A stretch of DNA of 64,000 nt from Geobacter sp. (GTDB lineage: Bacteria > Desulfobacterota > Desulfuromonadia > Geobacterales > Pseudopelobacteraceae): contig WKKS01000001.1 in NCBI GenBank assembly GCA_009684515.1, positions 682,001 through 746,000 on the forward strand, in the 5' to 3' direction. Within the stretch, counting starts at the first letter, position 1; every line of letters begins with the position of its first letter. The position numbers and the translations under genes are program-made. Positions 24,940-35,000 of this stretch are shown in pieces. The notes under the pieces were generated by a model. The model had not been told where the DNA came from. It saw only the letters and a program-made list of their open reading frames with translations, and did not search any database.

Positions 24940-25752
24940 ATGCTGAACGTTCGAAAAATAGCCTTCATTGGCGGCGGAAACATGGCCGAAGCGATCATGC
25001 GCGGTCTGATGCGTGAAGAGGTGGGGGTCGGCATCTGTGTGGCGGAGATAAACAACAAGCGCCGCGAAGAACTGACGGCAAAATTCCCGAATGTGCGCGT
25101 TGTAGAAAGCGCCGTTGAAGCCGCAAACTGGGGCGAAGTCATCATTATGGCCGTCAAACCCCAGCACGCCGCCGGTGTCCTGGACCTGCTGGAACAGGCC
25201 ATTACTCCCGAAAAATTGCTGATATCGATCATGGCCGGAATACCGACTTCAAAGATAGAGGAAAACCTGGCGCCCGGGAGCCGCGTAATTCGCACGATGC
25301 CTAATACACCGGCGCTGATCGGAGCCGGGGCGACAGCCATCTGTGCCGGACGCAAGACATCTTCCAGCGACCTCGATCTGGCAAGACAGATATTCACACT
25401 GACCGGAAGCGCCGTTTGCGTAGAAGAAAAGATGATGGATGCGGTCACCGGTTTATCAGGGAGCGGACCGGCCTATGTTTTCACATTTATTGAAGCTCTG
25501 GCTGACGCCGGCGTCAAAAACGGTCTCCCCAGGGATGTGGCGGCACAGCTGGCAGCCCAGACCGTACTTGGGGCGGCACGAATGGTAGTGGAAACCGGTG
25601 AGCACCCCACCCTGCTGAAAGAGAAGGTCACCTCGCCCGGCGGCACCACCATCGCCGGCCTGCATGCGCTTGAAATCGGCGGATTCCGCGGCGTCGCCAT
25701 GAATGCTGTTGACGCGGCCTGCAGCCGCTCTAAAGAGCTGGCGGGAAAATAA
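24940..25752 (+). CDS. proC: pyrroline-5-carboxylate reductase
   Basis: 270 residues. Final step of proline synthesis, NAD(P)H-dependent. Nucleotide site IAFIGGGNMAEAIMRGLM, MPNTPALIGAGATAI, LSGSGPAYVFTFIEALADAG and the signature VTSPGGTTIAGLHALE. Twenty-one bases after the EamA-like gene, so possibly on the hpn transcript, although its job is separate. Confidence 0.98.
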   Translation: MLNVRKIAFIGGGNMAEAIMRGLMREEVGVGICVAEINNKRREELTAKFPNVRVVESAVEAANWGEVIIMAVKPQHAAGVLDLLEQAITPEKLLISIMAGIPTSKIEENLAPGSRVIRTMPNTPALIGAGATAICAGRKTSSSDLDLARQIFTLTGSAVCVEEKMMDAVTGLSGSGPAYVFTFIEALADAGVKNGLPRDVAAQLAAQTVLGAARMVVETGEHPTLLKEKVTSPGGTTIAGLHALEIGGFRGVAMNAVDAACSRSKELAGK

Positions 25753-25809
25753 TCAACTGATAGACTTGAACTGATTGATCAAACAACTGCTTCACTCCGG
25801 GAGGGTATC

Positions 25810-27294
25810 ATGTTTGAATCCGCCGAACTAGGCCACAAGATCAGCAAGGAAGTCTGGAAAAAGGAAATCCCCGAACTGCGCGAAGGGCTGCTCGATGCCC
25901 AGCTGGACCTGTTCCAGTCCGGAAAGTTCCCTGTTATCATCCTGGTTGCAGGTGTCGATTGTGCCGGCAAAGGTGAAACGGTCAACCTGCTCAACGAATG
26001 GATGGACCCCCGGCATGTCGAAACCCACGCCCTGCGGGACCTGACCGACGAGGAACTGGAACGGCCGCAAATGTTTCGATACTGGCGGGTTCTCCCCCCC
26101 AAAGGCAAAATCGGCGTATTTATCGGCACATGGTATTCCGGCCCGCTGGTGGATAATGTCTATGGAATCACCAAGAACGCCGAACTGGATCAGCAGCTTG
26201 AGCGGATTGTGCGCTTTGAAAAGATGATGTGCGACGAGGGAGCCCTGGTGTTGAAATTCTGGCTCCATCTCTCCAAAGACGAACAGAAAAAACGCCTGAA
26301 GCTGCTGGAAAAAGATCCCAAAACCCGCTGGAGAGTTACAGAAACTGACTGGGACCACTTCAAACTCTACGACAAGTTCCGCAAGGTTTCCGAGCGGATG
26401 TTGCGCACCACCAGCACTGCCGAATCACCCTGGACAATCGTCGAGGGAACTGATCCGCGCTACCGCTACCTGACCATTGGCAAGGCGATTCTCAGCGCGG
26501 TCCGCCTACGCCTGGACACGGCCGACGACAGATGCCACGGAGAACCGATCCCTCCGATCCTCCCCACCATTGACAACCTGCTGATCCTGCAAACCCTCGA
26601 TCTGACCAAAAGCCTTAAAAAGGCGGAATATGAAAGTGAACTGGAAAAATATCAGGGCAAGCTTAACCTTCTGACCCGGCATCCGGACTTTAAAAAACTG
26701 TCGGTCGTCGCGGTCTTTGAAGGTAACGACGCTGCCGGCAAGGGGGGAAGTATCCGCCGGATCATCCAGGCGCTGGATGCACGCCAATACCGGGTCATAC
26801 CGGTGGCCGCCCCGACCGAGGAAGAACGCGCCCAGCCCTATATGTGGCGCTTCTGGCGCAGCATACCCCGTAAAAGCCGTTTCGCGATCTTTGACCGTTC
26901 CTGGTACGGGCGGGTGCTGGTTGAGCGGGTCGAGGGATTTTGCGATCGGGCCGACTGGATGAGAGCTTACGGTGAAATCAACGATTTTGAAGAGCAGATG
27001 GTCCGGAACCGGACGGTGGTGGTCAAATTCTGGCTTTCAATCAGCTCTGATGAGCAGCTGAAACGCTTCAAGGAGCGTGAAAAGATCGGTTTCAAACGCT
27101 TCAAAATCACTGACGAGGATTGGCGCAACCGCGAGAAATGGAGCGAATATGAACTGGCGGTCTGCGACATGATTGACCGCACCAGCACCGACATCGCGCC
27201 CTGGACGCTGGTCGAAGCCAACGACAAGTACTATGCCCGCATCAAGGTGCTCAAGACGCTTTGTGACCGGATTGAAGATGCATTGAAAAAGTGA
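25810..27294 (+). CDS. pap: polyphosphate:AMP phosphotransferase (two-domain PPK2)
   Basis: 494 residues with tandem PPK2 domains. Domain 1 (1-240): VAGVDCAGKGETVNLLNEWMD, FRYWRVLPPKGKIGVFIGTWY. Domain 2 (260-490): FEGNDAAGKGGSIRRII, WRFWRSIPRKSRFAIFDRSWYGRVLVERVEG. Class II PPK2 proteins use polyphosphate to convert AMP to ADP. Both Walker A loops look intact here. Separate ribosome site CGGGAGG. It converges with cobB, whose stop is 3 bases away. Confidence 0.9.
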   Translation: MFESAELGHKISKEVWKKEIPELREGLLDAQLDLFQSGKFPVIILVAGVDCAGKGETVNLLNEWMDPRHVETHALRDLTDEELERPQMFRYWRVLPPKGKIGVFIGTWYSGPLVDNVYGITKNAELDQQLERIVRFEKMMCDEGALVLKFWLHLSKDEQKKRLKLLEKDPKTRWRVTETDWDHFKLYDKFRKVSERMLRTTSTAESPWTIVEGTDPRYRYLTIGKAILSAVRLRLDTADDRCHGEPIPPILPTIDNLLILQTLDLTKSLKKAEYESELEKYQGKLNLLTRHPDFKKLSVVAVFEGNDAAGKGGSIRRIIQALDARQYRVIPVAAPTEEERAQPYMWRFWRSIPRKSRFAIFDRSWYGRVLVERVEGFCDRADWMRAYGEINDFEEQMVRNRTVVVKFWLSISSDEQLKRFKEREKIGFKRFKITDEDWRNREKWSEYELAVCDMIDRTSTDIAPWTLVEANDKYYARIKVLKTLCDRIEDALKK

Positions 27295-27297
27295 TGA

Positions 27298-28671
27298 TCA
27301 TCGGCAGGCCTTGACGAACAACGCAGCAATCTCCGGGTTGCTGCCGAAATGCAGATGAACATATGAGGCCAGGCAGTTACGAACGCTGTAACCTTCCGGA
27401 TATAGCAGGGTGCCCTGTCGCGATACGTTGTAGCAGCGTTTGATGTTATCCGGCATGGCGCCCGCTTCGGAATAATGGAACTCATGTCCCCGGCAGACAT
27501 TTCCCTCCCTTCCAATAGCGGTCCCCTGAAGCAGCTCCACCTGACGGTAACCGAGCGCCTTGCGGCGCGGCAGCATCCGGCAACGCACCGGAAAGATTCC
27601 GGCAAAATCAGCCACCGGCTGTTCTCCCCCCTCCCCGATTCCCTCTGTCAAATACACGAATCCGCCACACTCGGCATAAACCGGCATATCTGCGGCAACG
27701 GCGGCTCTGATCGCATTCAGCACGCCGGAGTTGGCTGACAGCCGTTTGGCATAAAGCTCTGGATACCCCCCCGGCAGGTAGATACCGCTGATACCGGACG
27801 GAAGAGCGACATCTTCCAGTGGCGAAAAGCTGATTATTTCGGCCCCGGCCTCCCGCAGCAGGCGCAGGTTGTCTTCGTAGACAAAACAGAAGGCGGCGTC
27901 CCGCGCCACCGCAATCCGGACGGCACCACAATCCGGATGTATGCCTGAAAAACTCACCTCATTAACAGAAGCGGGGGGTGTTGGATTTGCCTTCAACCCG
28001 GCCAGCCCGTCCAAATCAAGGCAACGTTCGGCCATCTCCGCCAGACGATCCAGAAACTCCGGCGGCAAAGGATTGTCCTCGGCGGTCACCAACCCCAGAT
28101 GCCGCGACGGTATCGCAAGAGATTCATCCCGGGGGATGCAGCCGAACACGTTGACTTCCGGCAAGGCTTGCGACATGGCCAGTCGCAACAAATCTGCATG
28201 GGAATCACTCCCCACATTATTGAAGATAACTCCCGCCAGGCTGACGTTCGGGTCGAATCCGGCAAAACCCTTCACCAAAGCGGCCGCGCTGGCCGCCATG
28301 CCGCGGGCATTTACCACCAGCACCACCGGAGCACCGGTAATCGCGGCAATCTGGGCGCTGCTCCCTTCAGTGGAAGAAGCTCCCAAACCGTCAAACAACC
28401 CCATGACACCTTCGATAACGGCAACATCAGCACCGGCGGAGTGATGCCTGAAAGTTTCGAGTACAAACTGCTCCGGACACATCCAGGCGTCCAGATTGAT
28501 TGACTGGCAGCCGGTCACCAGCCGGTGGTATCCGGGGTCGATAAAGTCCGGTCCGCATTTGAAGGGGGCAACAGTCAGGCCACGGCGGTTCAGAGCCGCC
28601 ATGATCGCCAGAGTGACGGTGGTCTTGCCGCTGCCGCTCTGGGGGGCGGCTATTAAAAACGCATGACTCAA
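27298..28671 (-). CDS. cobB: cobyrinate a,c-diamide synthase
   Basis: 457 residues. N-terminal dethiobiotin-synthetase-like ATPase domain: [20 protein letters not shown] (P-loop), [23 protein letters not shown]-terminal glutamine-amidotransferase-like domain: [17 protein letters not shown] and [17 protein letters not shown] with the catalytic Cys. Amidates the a and c side chains of the corrin ring. Its ATG overlaps the tonB stop by four bases (ATGA). Lies 16 kb from the other cob genes and on the other strand; no riboswitch is seen here. Confidence 0.95.
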   Translation of the reverse strand: MSHAFLIAAPQSGSGKTTVTLAIMAALNRRGLTVAPFKCGPDFIDPGYHRLVTGCQSINLDAWMCPEQFVLETFRHHSAGADVAVIEGVMGLFDGLGASSTEGSSAQIAAITGAPVVLVVNARGMAASAAALVKGFAGFDPNVSLAGVIFNNVGSDSHADLLRLAMSQALPEVNVFGCIPRDESLAIPSRHLGLVTAEDNPLPPEFLDRLAEMAERCLDLDGLAGLKANPTPPASVNEVSFSGIHPDCGAVRIAVARDAAFCFVYEDNLRLLREAGAEIISFSPLEDVALPSGISGIYLPGGYPELYAKRLSANSGVLNAIRAAVAADMPVYAECGGFVYLTEGIGEGGEQPVADFAGIFPVRCRMLPRRKALGYRQVELLQGTAIGREGNVCRGHEFHYSEAGAMPDNIKRCYNVSRQGTLLYPEGYSVRNCLASYVHLHFGSNPEIAALFVKACR

Positions 28672-29528
28672 CGCAATGCCCTCCTCGTTCCGCCATATTG
28701 GAAAAAAGCGATCAGGTGAAATTCGTCCTTGTCATATCCTTTAGGAAAGCCGCCCACCGGACCGATGGCGCGCAGAGTGCGGAGCACCTCTTCATCCAGA
28801 ATAGCGGCGCCGGAACTTTCCAGTTGCTGGATGTTGGTTATTTCGCCATGCCGGTTAAACGTGATCCTGACCGGGGTAATGCCTTCAATCCCCTTCATGG
28901 CCGCTTCCTGCGGGTAACGCCAGACGCCGTATACAGCCCCCTCGAACCGGCGCAGAAAGGATCCAAACTGGATGTCATCGCTGTTCAGAAAGCGGGTATC
29001 GCCTTCGGCTATTTCGTTTTCAAACTTGCGACGGTAGTTTTCTTCCAGCTTGGCCATCCGGCTTGCTCCCGGGAACAGCTGCGGCTGTGCCTGCTGGCGG
29101 GATGTCTGCGACTTTGGCTTTAACAGGCTTGCAGTTGAAGAGCCGGGAACCACGGGAGAGTGCCGCATATCCGGCGGTGACGGAGAACTTGGCCTGACTG
29201 CCTCGGCGACAGGCGACTGCTGTTTTGGTTGCTCCTGCCGTTTCGGCGTTGGCGGAGGCTGCTGAATCTCGCGTGCCGCAGTACCGCGCGGCGCTACTTC
29301 GCGTTCTACCCGCACCCGTTTTTCTGAGCGTCGGCTGGTTTCCTGTTGAAAAGATTTCTGAGGCTGCTTGAGTTCAGGCACCTGCTGCAAATCTACAAAA
29401 ACCGGCTCTTTTGGTAATTCCGGTTGTTTCTCAGGCCAATAATACAGCACGGCAAAGATGCCGATGTGCAAAAGCAGCGAGGCGGCGACCAGGTAGAGAA
29501 AGCTTTTTTCGATATGACGGTCAGACAT
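28668..29528 (-). CDS. TonB-family energy transducer
   Basis: 286 residues. N-terminal membrane anchor [20 protein letters not shown], then a long Pro/Glu/Lys/Gln-rich spacer (residues 35-160), and the TonB C-terminal fold with [34 protein letters not shown] and [25 protein letters not shown]. Spans the periplasm to power TonB-dependent receptors, presumably with ExbB/D encoded elsewhere. Direct overlap with cobB suggests a link to cobamide or cobalt uptake, which is inference. Confidence 0.88.
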   Translation of the reverse strand: MSDRHIEKSFLYLVAASLLLHIGIFAVLYYWPEKQPELPKEPVFVDLQQVPELKQPQKSFQQETSRRSEKRVRVEREVAPRGTAAREIQQPPPTPKRQEQPKQQSPVAEAVRPSSPSPPDMRHSPVVPGSSTASLLKPKSQTSRQQAQPQLFPGASRMAKLEENYRRKFENEIAEGDTRFLNSDDIQFGSFLRRFEGAVYGVWRYPQEAAMKGIEGITPVRITFNRHGEITNIQQLESSGAAILDEEVLRTLRAIGPVGGFPKGYDKDEFHLIAFFQYGGTRRALR

Positions 29529-29583
29529 TGAATAGGATCATTTCATGGTTCTGAGTGGTAGCTGGCAACATTGCGAAAGTAGA

Positions 29584-30429
29584 TCAGTTTTCTGATACAA
29601 CCTGGAAAACTTCATGGGCGTGACTTCTTGCATCGGTTGCCTGCGGGCGGGTCTCCTTGCGGAGAAAAGCCAGTATTTCCTTCAAACTTTCCAGAATGAT
29701 ACGCTCACCCTTCGGAAATTCGGACGGATCAAGTTCCAGAGTGACCGTGCTTTTGTATTCGGTATTGCGCAGATGGTTCAGGAAACGTGTCAGCGGCAGT
29801 ATTCCATGCCCCGGCAGCAGGTGTTCGCGGCCATGCCCATAGTCGGAAAAGTGAATGTTCCTGATTCTGCCCGATTCGTAGAACATGAAGAAATCGTTGA
29901 TGAAGTTGGCCTTGCCGGACCCCATGTGGGTGCAGTCAAAGGTCATATAGAGATTGTGTTCGCGCATGAAGTCGATCATCTGCTGCGTGTTGGAAAGAAT
30001 ATTGGGGTTGATTTTGAACCTGCCGGTCCAGGGCATGTTTTCAATGGTGACGGCAACTTTCCCATCCAGCCCCAGTTCCTTCTGAAAATCTCGAATACTG
30101 TACAGCCAGCGCCAAAAGCCGATCTCAAATCCCATCCATGAAGGTGGGTGAAAGTTCACCAGCGGAATATCGCAGGCCGCCGCCAGTTCTATGCTCAGCT
30201 TCAGCGAATCAATCGGCCCGCCCCAACCGTCCAGCTGCATGAACGGGGAGTGGATCGAATGGATGGTTGTAATCTCCTGCATGGCCCTGATCAACTTGAC
30301 CGGGCTGACCCGCTGAAAGTCCTGGTTTATGATCAACTCAACACCGTCAAAACCTGATTCCGCCGACAGTTCGAATACTTTCCGAAGTGGCAGTGTGAAC
30401 AGGCTTCCGGTGGAGAGAGAAATAATCAT
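29584..30429 (-). CDS. sugar phosphate isomerase/epimerase-like TIM barrel
   Basis: 281 residues, AP-endonuclease-2/xylose-isomerase-like barrel. Metal-ligand strands appear in order: FDGVELIINQD, HSIHSPFMQLDGW, LVNFHPPSWMG, VTIENMPWTG, YMTFDCTHMGSG, NIHFSDYGHGREHLLPGHG and TVTLELDP. The GHG segment after the HFSDY strand is typical. Substrate unknown. Six bases after the DUF294 gene on the same strand. Confidence 0.85.
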   Translation of the reverse strand: MIISLSTGSLFTLPLRKVFELSAESGFDGVELIINQDFQRVSPVKLIRAMQEITTIHSIHSPFMQLDGWGGPIDSLKLSIELAAACDIPLVNFHPPSWMGFEIGFWRWLYSIRDFQKELGLDGKVAVTIENMPWTGRFKINPNILSNTQQMIDFMREHNLYMTFDCTHMGSGKANFINDFFMFYESGRIRNIHFSDYGHGREHLLPGHGILPLTRFLNHLRNTEYKSTVTLELDPSEFPKGERIILESLKEILAFLRKETRPQATDARSHAHEVFQVVSEN

Positions 30430-30435
30430 TACGGC

Positions 30436-31671
30436 CTAATCCCCCATCCTGGAAAAAAGGTTCGCAACCTGTCTCTGGATAAAGGCTACCGACTCCAGAG
30501 CCTTTTTAAGCTCGTCAAGCCGGGCCTCGCCAAGCTCATCCGGGTTAAGATACATCGGTTGATTGCTGTGGGGACCGATGCTGAAATCCTTTTCACGGAG
30601 CAGGAGAAATTCGTGCAGGGTATGCCATGTGCCCAATATTCTTTCAGCCAGCTCCACATCCAGTTCATTGTGGGAAAGCAGTTCGCGAATCCTCCCGGGA
30701 TTATCACTGACGGTGGCATTTTTAAAGAGGGTCAGCACTGTTATCGCTGACGACAAAGGCAGCAGACCATGGTCCAACAGACAGAACAGGCCGGTTTCAG
30801 GCTTTCTCCGTTCCAGTTTCAGGTTGCCCATCAAACCGAGACCGTTGGAAAGTGAAACCATCCGGGAGACCAGATTGCCCATTGCAGGGCGGCTGCCACG
30901 CAGAAGAGGAAAACTGATTTCCCTTAATTTGTGACCCAACTCTTCGCCGGGAGGCAACACGCACTGGTCCGATAGCCGCAGCAGATTTATTATATCGGCA
31001 TCGTCCGGCTGTCCCAAACCTTCTTCCAGGCGTTGCTTCCAATCCGCAAGAGTTCCTCTCCAGGCCGGGTTCCGCGGGGTTACGACCGGATCGATCCGCA
31101 ATCCGATCTCTTCAAAACCGGCATGCAGAATATGGCTGAACAGGTTGAGCGTTTCGAGGCCGGAGGAATCGGCCTCACCATGCACCAACAAAAGCTGCAA
31201 CGGGCAAAACGGGGTAAATTCGAAACGACCGGCGGGCCCCAGCGCCACCAGCGAAACCGTCGGCATACGATCCGCGAAGAGCCCCAGCTGATCTGCCGCA
31301 TAGGCCATCAGCGAAGAGCTGGTCTGCCGCAGAAAAGCCATACTCGACTGATAGAAGGCGGGAGCCGCCTGAAACAGTTCCAGGTGGCGATACAACGAAG
31401 CGTAGTACAGCGTTGCCAGTTCCTTGAGGCGGGAGGGGTGCGTCGTATCCGCAATTTCACCCAGCAGCTCACGAAGCCTCCCTGAGATCGCTTCATGTTC
31501 ACCGGCCAACGTTTCCAGTTCGGAGGTGGCATTAAAAAAGAGCTCATCGGCAGTGCGTGTATTATCCGACGCCGTTCTCGCCAGAAGTTTCTTGCGATAA
31601 TTTTCTGCAAAATCAGCGGCTGCCCGCCAGGCGGTTATGTCATTTCCTTTTGCGGAGACCAGATAGGGCAT
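30436..31671 (-). CDS. DUF294 nucleotidyltransferase-like protein with degenerate catalytic motif
   Basis: 411 residues from ATG 31671 (AGGAGG upstream; start overlaps the symporter stop as TGATG). Helical N-terminus; nucleotidyltransferase region around VALGPAGRFEFTPFCPLQLLLV; DUF294 C-terminal substrate-binding-like region with ILGTWHTLHEFLLLREKD. DUF294 proteins usually carry GxxGRxExxxxxDxDN; here the acidic residues are replaced (TPFCPLQ), and no CBS or cNMP domain is found. It therefore looks like a non-catalytic relative. Family members sit beside acetate-type symporters as presumed regulators. Confidence 0.78.
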   Translation of the reverse strand: MPYLVSAKGNDITAWRAAADFAENYRKKLLARTASDNTRTADELFFNATSELETLAGEHEAISGRLRELLGEIADTTHPSRLKELATLYYASLYRHLELFQAAPAFYQSSMAFLRQTSSSLMAYAADQLGLFADRMPTVSLVALGPAGRFEFTPFCPLQLLLVHGEADSSGLETLNLFSHILHAGFEEIGLRIDPVVTPRNPAWRGTLADWKQRLEEGLGQPDDADIINLLRLSDQCVLPPGEELGHKLREISFPLLRGSRPAMGNLVSRMVSLSNGLGLMGNLKLERRKPETGLFCLLDHGLLPLSSAITVLTLFKNATVSDNPGRIRELLSHNELDVELAERILGTWHTLHEFLLLREKDFSIGPHSNQPMYLNPDELGEARLDELKKALESVAFIQRQVANLFSRMGD

Positions 31672-33200
31672 CAATCCTCCTGGCAATCATGGACGTTGCG
31701 GCGTAAAAAGCGCCGGATCTCATCGGACGGCGGAGCGGTTGCCAGCGATACAAGTATCATCGTGACCAGCACCAGCGGCGCACCGATAAATGCAGATGAG
31801 GTGAGCGGGAAAAATCTGGTTATAAACGGTATCGAATCACCGGCAACAAGCGGAGCAAATGTGATTGCTACTCCCAGCAGCATTCCGCTGATAACGCCGC
31901 TGGAGTTTGCCCGGCACCACCAGATTCCGAGCAGAAATGCCGGGAAAATCGTATTGCCGGCCAGCGCAAAGGCAAACGCCGCAATTTCGGCAATCATCCC
32001 CCACGGTTTGAGTGCCAGAACCATGACAATAATCGCCAGAATCAGAAAAAAACCTTTGGCTGCGAAAACCTTGTCTGTTTCGGATGCGTTGGGGCGGATC
32101 AAACGCGGATAAATATCATAGGAGAAGGAAGCTGAGCCGTTCAGCAGCAGCCCGGCAGATGTTGAAAATGCGGCGCTCATCCCGCCGGCGACCAAAAATC
32201 CGATCACCCAGACCGGAAGCCGCCCCATGCCGGAGGCGGTCAAGATGACCATGTCGGCGGCGTCGAAGTCCCTGGCATTGAAGGGGAGGCCGGCCCGGGC
32301 TTCAAAAAGGCGGGCCAACACGCCGAAAATAGGGGCGGACCAGTAGATCAGGGCAATAAAAAAGAGTCCCCAGACAACGCCCCAACGGGCGTCGCGGATG
32401 CCAGGCACCATGTAGAAGCGCGACAAAACATGCGGCAGTCCGGCAGTGCCGAACATCAGGGTAAAACAGAGCGCCAGCCAACCGAAAAGGGAATTGCCGG
32501 AAAATGGATCTGACCAGCAAAAACCGAATTGCTGTTGCAGGTCGTTGATAGCCGCCCCGTATCCAAATTGGGGCAAAATCCAGAAATAGCCAAGCTTGCG
32601 TGTCAGCAGCATCAGCGGCAGGATAAAAGCCGTGATCATGACAAAATATTGCAGTTTCTGGTTGCGGGCCACACCCATTGTGCCGGATACGACGACGAAC
32701 GACACCAGCAGGGATGCCCCGACCAATACGGCCGGAGTGTAGCCGATGCCAAACAGCCAGGAAACCAGCAGCGCGATGCCGCGGAACTGTGCCACGCAGT
32801 AGATGATTGTAATTACGATGGAAATCAGGGCTGCCAGGGTGCGTGCCGCGTCCGACTCGTATCTGAATCCGACAAAATCGGGTGTTGTATATTTGCCGAA
32901 GCGCCTGATCTGGGTCGCCATCAACACCAGCAGCAGAACATAACCACCGGTCCACCCGACCACGTAAGCCATGGCAAAATAACCCTTGATATAAAACATA
33001 CCGGCCAGTCCCATAAAACTGGCAGCGCTCATCCAGTTGCTGGCAATCGAAGCGCCGATGCCGATTCTGCCGGTATAGCCGCCGCTAAAACCATATTCCG
33101 TGGTTTGGTTACTGCGGGTGCGCAATCCTGAAACGATAAAAATTACAAACAGACCGGCCACGATGGCAAGCGCCGGAAGATGCATGAAATCGCTGGCCAT
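31671..33200 (-). CDS. sodium/solute symporter, acetate-permease type
   Basis: 509 residues, SSS family (ActP/VC_2705-like). About 13 membrane helices: SNWMSAASFMGLAGMFYIKGY near the start, GTAGLPHVLSRFYMVPGIRDARWG (typical ActP loop), GGMSAAFSTSAGLLLNGSASFSYDIYPRL and AGNTIFPAFLLGIWW. Transports acetate or another short acid with sodium. Together with the DUF4212 gene immediately upstream (stop next to ATG) it forms the usual symporter pair. Confidence 0.92.
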   Translation of the reverse strand: MASDFMHLPALAIVAGLFVIFIVSGLRTRSNQTTEYGFSGGYTGRIGIGASIASNWMSAASFMGLAGMFYIKGYFAMAYVVGWTGGYVLLLVLMATQIRRFGKYTTPDFVGFRYESDAARTLAALISIVITIIYCVAQFRGIALLVSWLFGIGYTPAVLVGASLLVSFVVVSGTMGVARNQKLQYFVMITAFILPLMLLTRKLGYFWILPQFGYGAAINDLQQQFGFCWSDPFSGNSLFGWLALCFTLMFGTAGLPHVLSRFYMVPGIRDARWGVVWGLFFIALIYWSAPIFGVLARLFEARAGLPFNARDFDAADMVILTASGMGRLPVWVIGFLVAGGMSAAFSTSAGLLLNGSASFSYDIYPRLIRPNASETDKVFAAKGFFLILAIIVMVLALKPWGMIAEIAAFAFALAGNTIFPAFLLGIWWCRANSSGVISGMLLGVAITFAPLVAGDSIPFITRFFPLTSSAFIGAPLVLVTMILVSLATAPPSDEIRRFLRRNVHDCQED

Positions 33201-33548
33201 TTACTCTTCCTCCCCGCTGCGCGGTCTTACCCGGAAGCGCAGTGAGCCCTCCAGAGTGCTTGAAGTGTGACGATCCATCCAGACGTTGAACAGAATGCAC
33301 AGGATAATGAACCAGAGCGGCAAGAACTGACCTGTCAGCCAGAAATGCACCGGGAGGTTGAAGATGGTGATTTCGTTCAGCAGCAACTCGGAATAGTTCA
33401 GTTCCAACATGTAGATATAAACCTGGAGCCCGACAATTGCCGTCAGCCAACTGATCAAGATCAGCTTGACGACACGGGTTTCTGACTTCATGGTCACACC
33501 GCACGGATTGAAGAAACTAAGGCTTTTTCTGGCTGATGTCCCGCCCAT
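33201..33548 (-). CDS. DUF4212 small symporter-associated membrane protein
   Basis: 115 residues from ATG 33548 (AAAGGAG five bases upstream). Two membrane helices: LISWLTAIVGLQVYIYML and FWLTGQFLPLWFIILCILFN, the latter the DUF4212 hallmark. Small partner of the SSS symporter, which starts directly after its stop codon. An in-frame GTG two codons upstream or ATG 33491 would be alternatives. Confidence 0.9.
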   Translation of the reverse strand: MGGTSARKSLSFFNPCGVTMKSETRVVKLILISWLTAIVGLQVYIYMLELNYSELLLNEITIFNLPVHFWLTGQFLPLWFIILCILFNVWMDRHTSSTLEGSLRFRVRPRSGEEE

Positions 33549-33592
33549 AACCACTCCTTTGCAAAATTTGCAAACTGCGATTTCCGTCCCGA

Positions 33593-34219
33593 TCAGTTAG
33601 CTGCAGGCTGTTTCTTGTAATGAACGTAATAGATCTGCTTACCCTCGTCCAGAAAACGGCGCATGTACTTGGAGATCGGGTAGCCTTCCAGCGTGTGGCG
33701 ATATCGGTCAGGGGCCAGCACATTGCTGAAACCTGCCTGTTCGACCATGAAATCGGCAACGTCCACCCCATAATCATCGAAATCGGTCGCAAAATAAAAG
33801 TTTGCTCCAGATTCCATGAAACCGGACAGATAGGATACAAAACCGGTATTGACCAGACGGCGCTTTCTGTGGCGCAGTTTCGGCCACGGATCGGGGCAGT
33901 TGATAATGACGGTTCTCAGCGAACCGGGGCGAATACAGGCTTCAATAAAACTTCTCGCTTCTGCCCGCAGCACCCGCACGTTAGTCAGACCGGACTTATC
34001 GACCCGTTTGCAGGTTTTTATGCAGCCTTTGTTGTAAAAATCGAGGGCGATGAAATTCAACTCCGGGTGCAGCGCCGCCATCTGCACCACAAAATCGCCG
34101 ACACCGCAACCGATTTCCAGTGCCAGCGGGTTGTTGTTTCCGAATACTTCGCTCCACTGCGGAGAAGGATCGTTGTCCTCCCAAGGCAGTAAAGATGGGG
34201 AGTTGTTAGGGATCAGCAT
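33593..34219 (-). CDS. trmB: tRNA (guanine-N7-)-methyltransferase
   Basis: 208 residues. Makes m7G46 in tRNA using S-adenosylmethionine. SAM-binding LALEIGCGVGDFVVQMA, FIALDFYNKGCIKTCKR, and the hallmark NCPDPWPKLRHRKRRLVNTGFV with the conserved D-P-W-P. Its own unit, 44 bases ahead of the DUF4212 gene. Confidence 0.96.
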   Translation of the reverse strand: MLIPNNSPSLLPWEDNDPSPQWSEVFGNNNPLALEIGCGVGDFVVQMAALHPELNFIALDFYNKGCIKTCKRVDKSGLTNVRVLRAEARSFIEACIRPGSLRTVIINCPDPWPKLRHRKRRLVNTGFVSYLSGFMESGANFYFATDFDDYGVDVADFMVEQAGFSNVLAPDRYRHTLEGYPISKYMRRFLDEGKQIYYVHYKKQPAAN

Positions 34220-34401
34220 GTAAGTTCCTTTGCTTTAAATTGGCGGAGTATAGCATACGTTGTGAATTGAAAGGAGTGATTTTTACGGCGGAAGCGCTGT
34301 TTTGCTCCCTGGAATTTACGAGACAACTGAGGGTGCATATTGTATAAGGGTACATTGATGCATCCGGTTTTGTTACACAATTCAGTTTGAGAGGTGTGGG
34401 A

Positions 34402-34983
34402 ATGAGGGGAAACCGTGGTTTTACGCTTATTGAAGTTATCGTCGTGGCGGCTGTTATAGCTATTCTGGCCGGCATCCTGGTGCCGATGATTTTCAATCAA
34501 GTTGATAACGCTAAAATTTCACGCGCCCAGGGGGACTGCAAGACACTCGCAACCGATATCATGCTGTTCAGGAAAGATACCGGGAAGTGGCCGTACTACA
34601 GGCCCGGGAACTGTGCCCAGACCTACCTTTCGCTTCAAAGCGGTTCCGGCAACGATCCGATCAACACGGCCGGAGACTGGCAGATCAGCGCAAATGACAT
34701 CGCGCTCGGAATCATGCTCAATCTCCCGGGGGTCAATCCGCCCATAGTGCAGAGCTGTTACAATGACAAAGCCGGTGCCTACCTGGCCGAAGACAATCCC
34801 GATCCATGGGGCAACAAATACATCGTCAATGCCGCTGATTTCGCAGTCGATGCAAACCCGGTCTGGGTCATATCGGCCGGCCCCAACGGCTGCCTCGACA
34901 CCTCGGTCAACAGCCAGACGCTTAATGACGGTCAATGCATAGCGGGACAACCGGGGGATGACATCGGGGTCCGCATCAAGTAA
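34402..34983 (+). CDS. type II pseudopilin/prepilin-like protein
   Basis: 193 residues from ATG 34402. Short leader MRGNRG, then the class III prepilin cleavage motif G|FTLIEVIVVAAVIAILAGILVP with Glu at +5, so it is cut by PilD. The body resembles GspG (KISRAQGDCKTLATDIMLFRKDTGKWP and DPWGNKYIV, the calcium-site region of major pseudopilins). It contains four Cys that may pair. An orphan: no other gsp or pil structural genes nearby, and it converges with a giant DUF11 gene. Confidence 0.88.
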   Translation: MRGNRGFTLIEVIVVAAVIAILAGILVPMIFNQVDNAKISRAQGDCKTLATDIMLFRKDTGKWPYYRPGNCAQTYLSLQSGSGNDPINTAGDWQISANDIALGIMLNLPGVNPPIVQSCYNDKAGAYLAEDNPDPWGNKYIVNAADFAVDANPVWVISAGPNGCLDTSVNSQTLNDGQCIAGQPGDDIGVRIK

Positions 34984-35000
34984 ACTCACCCGCATATTTT

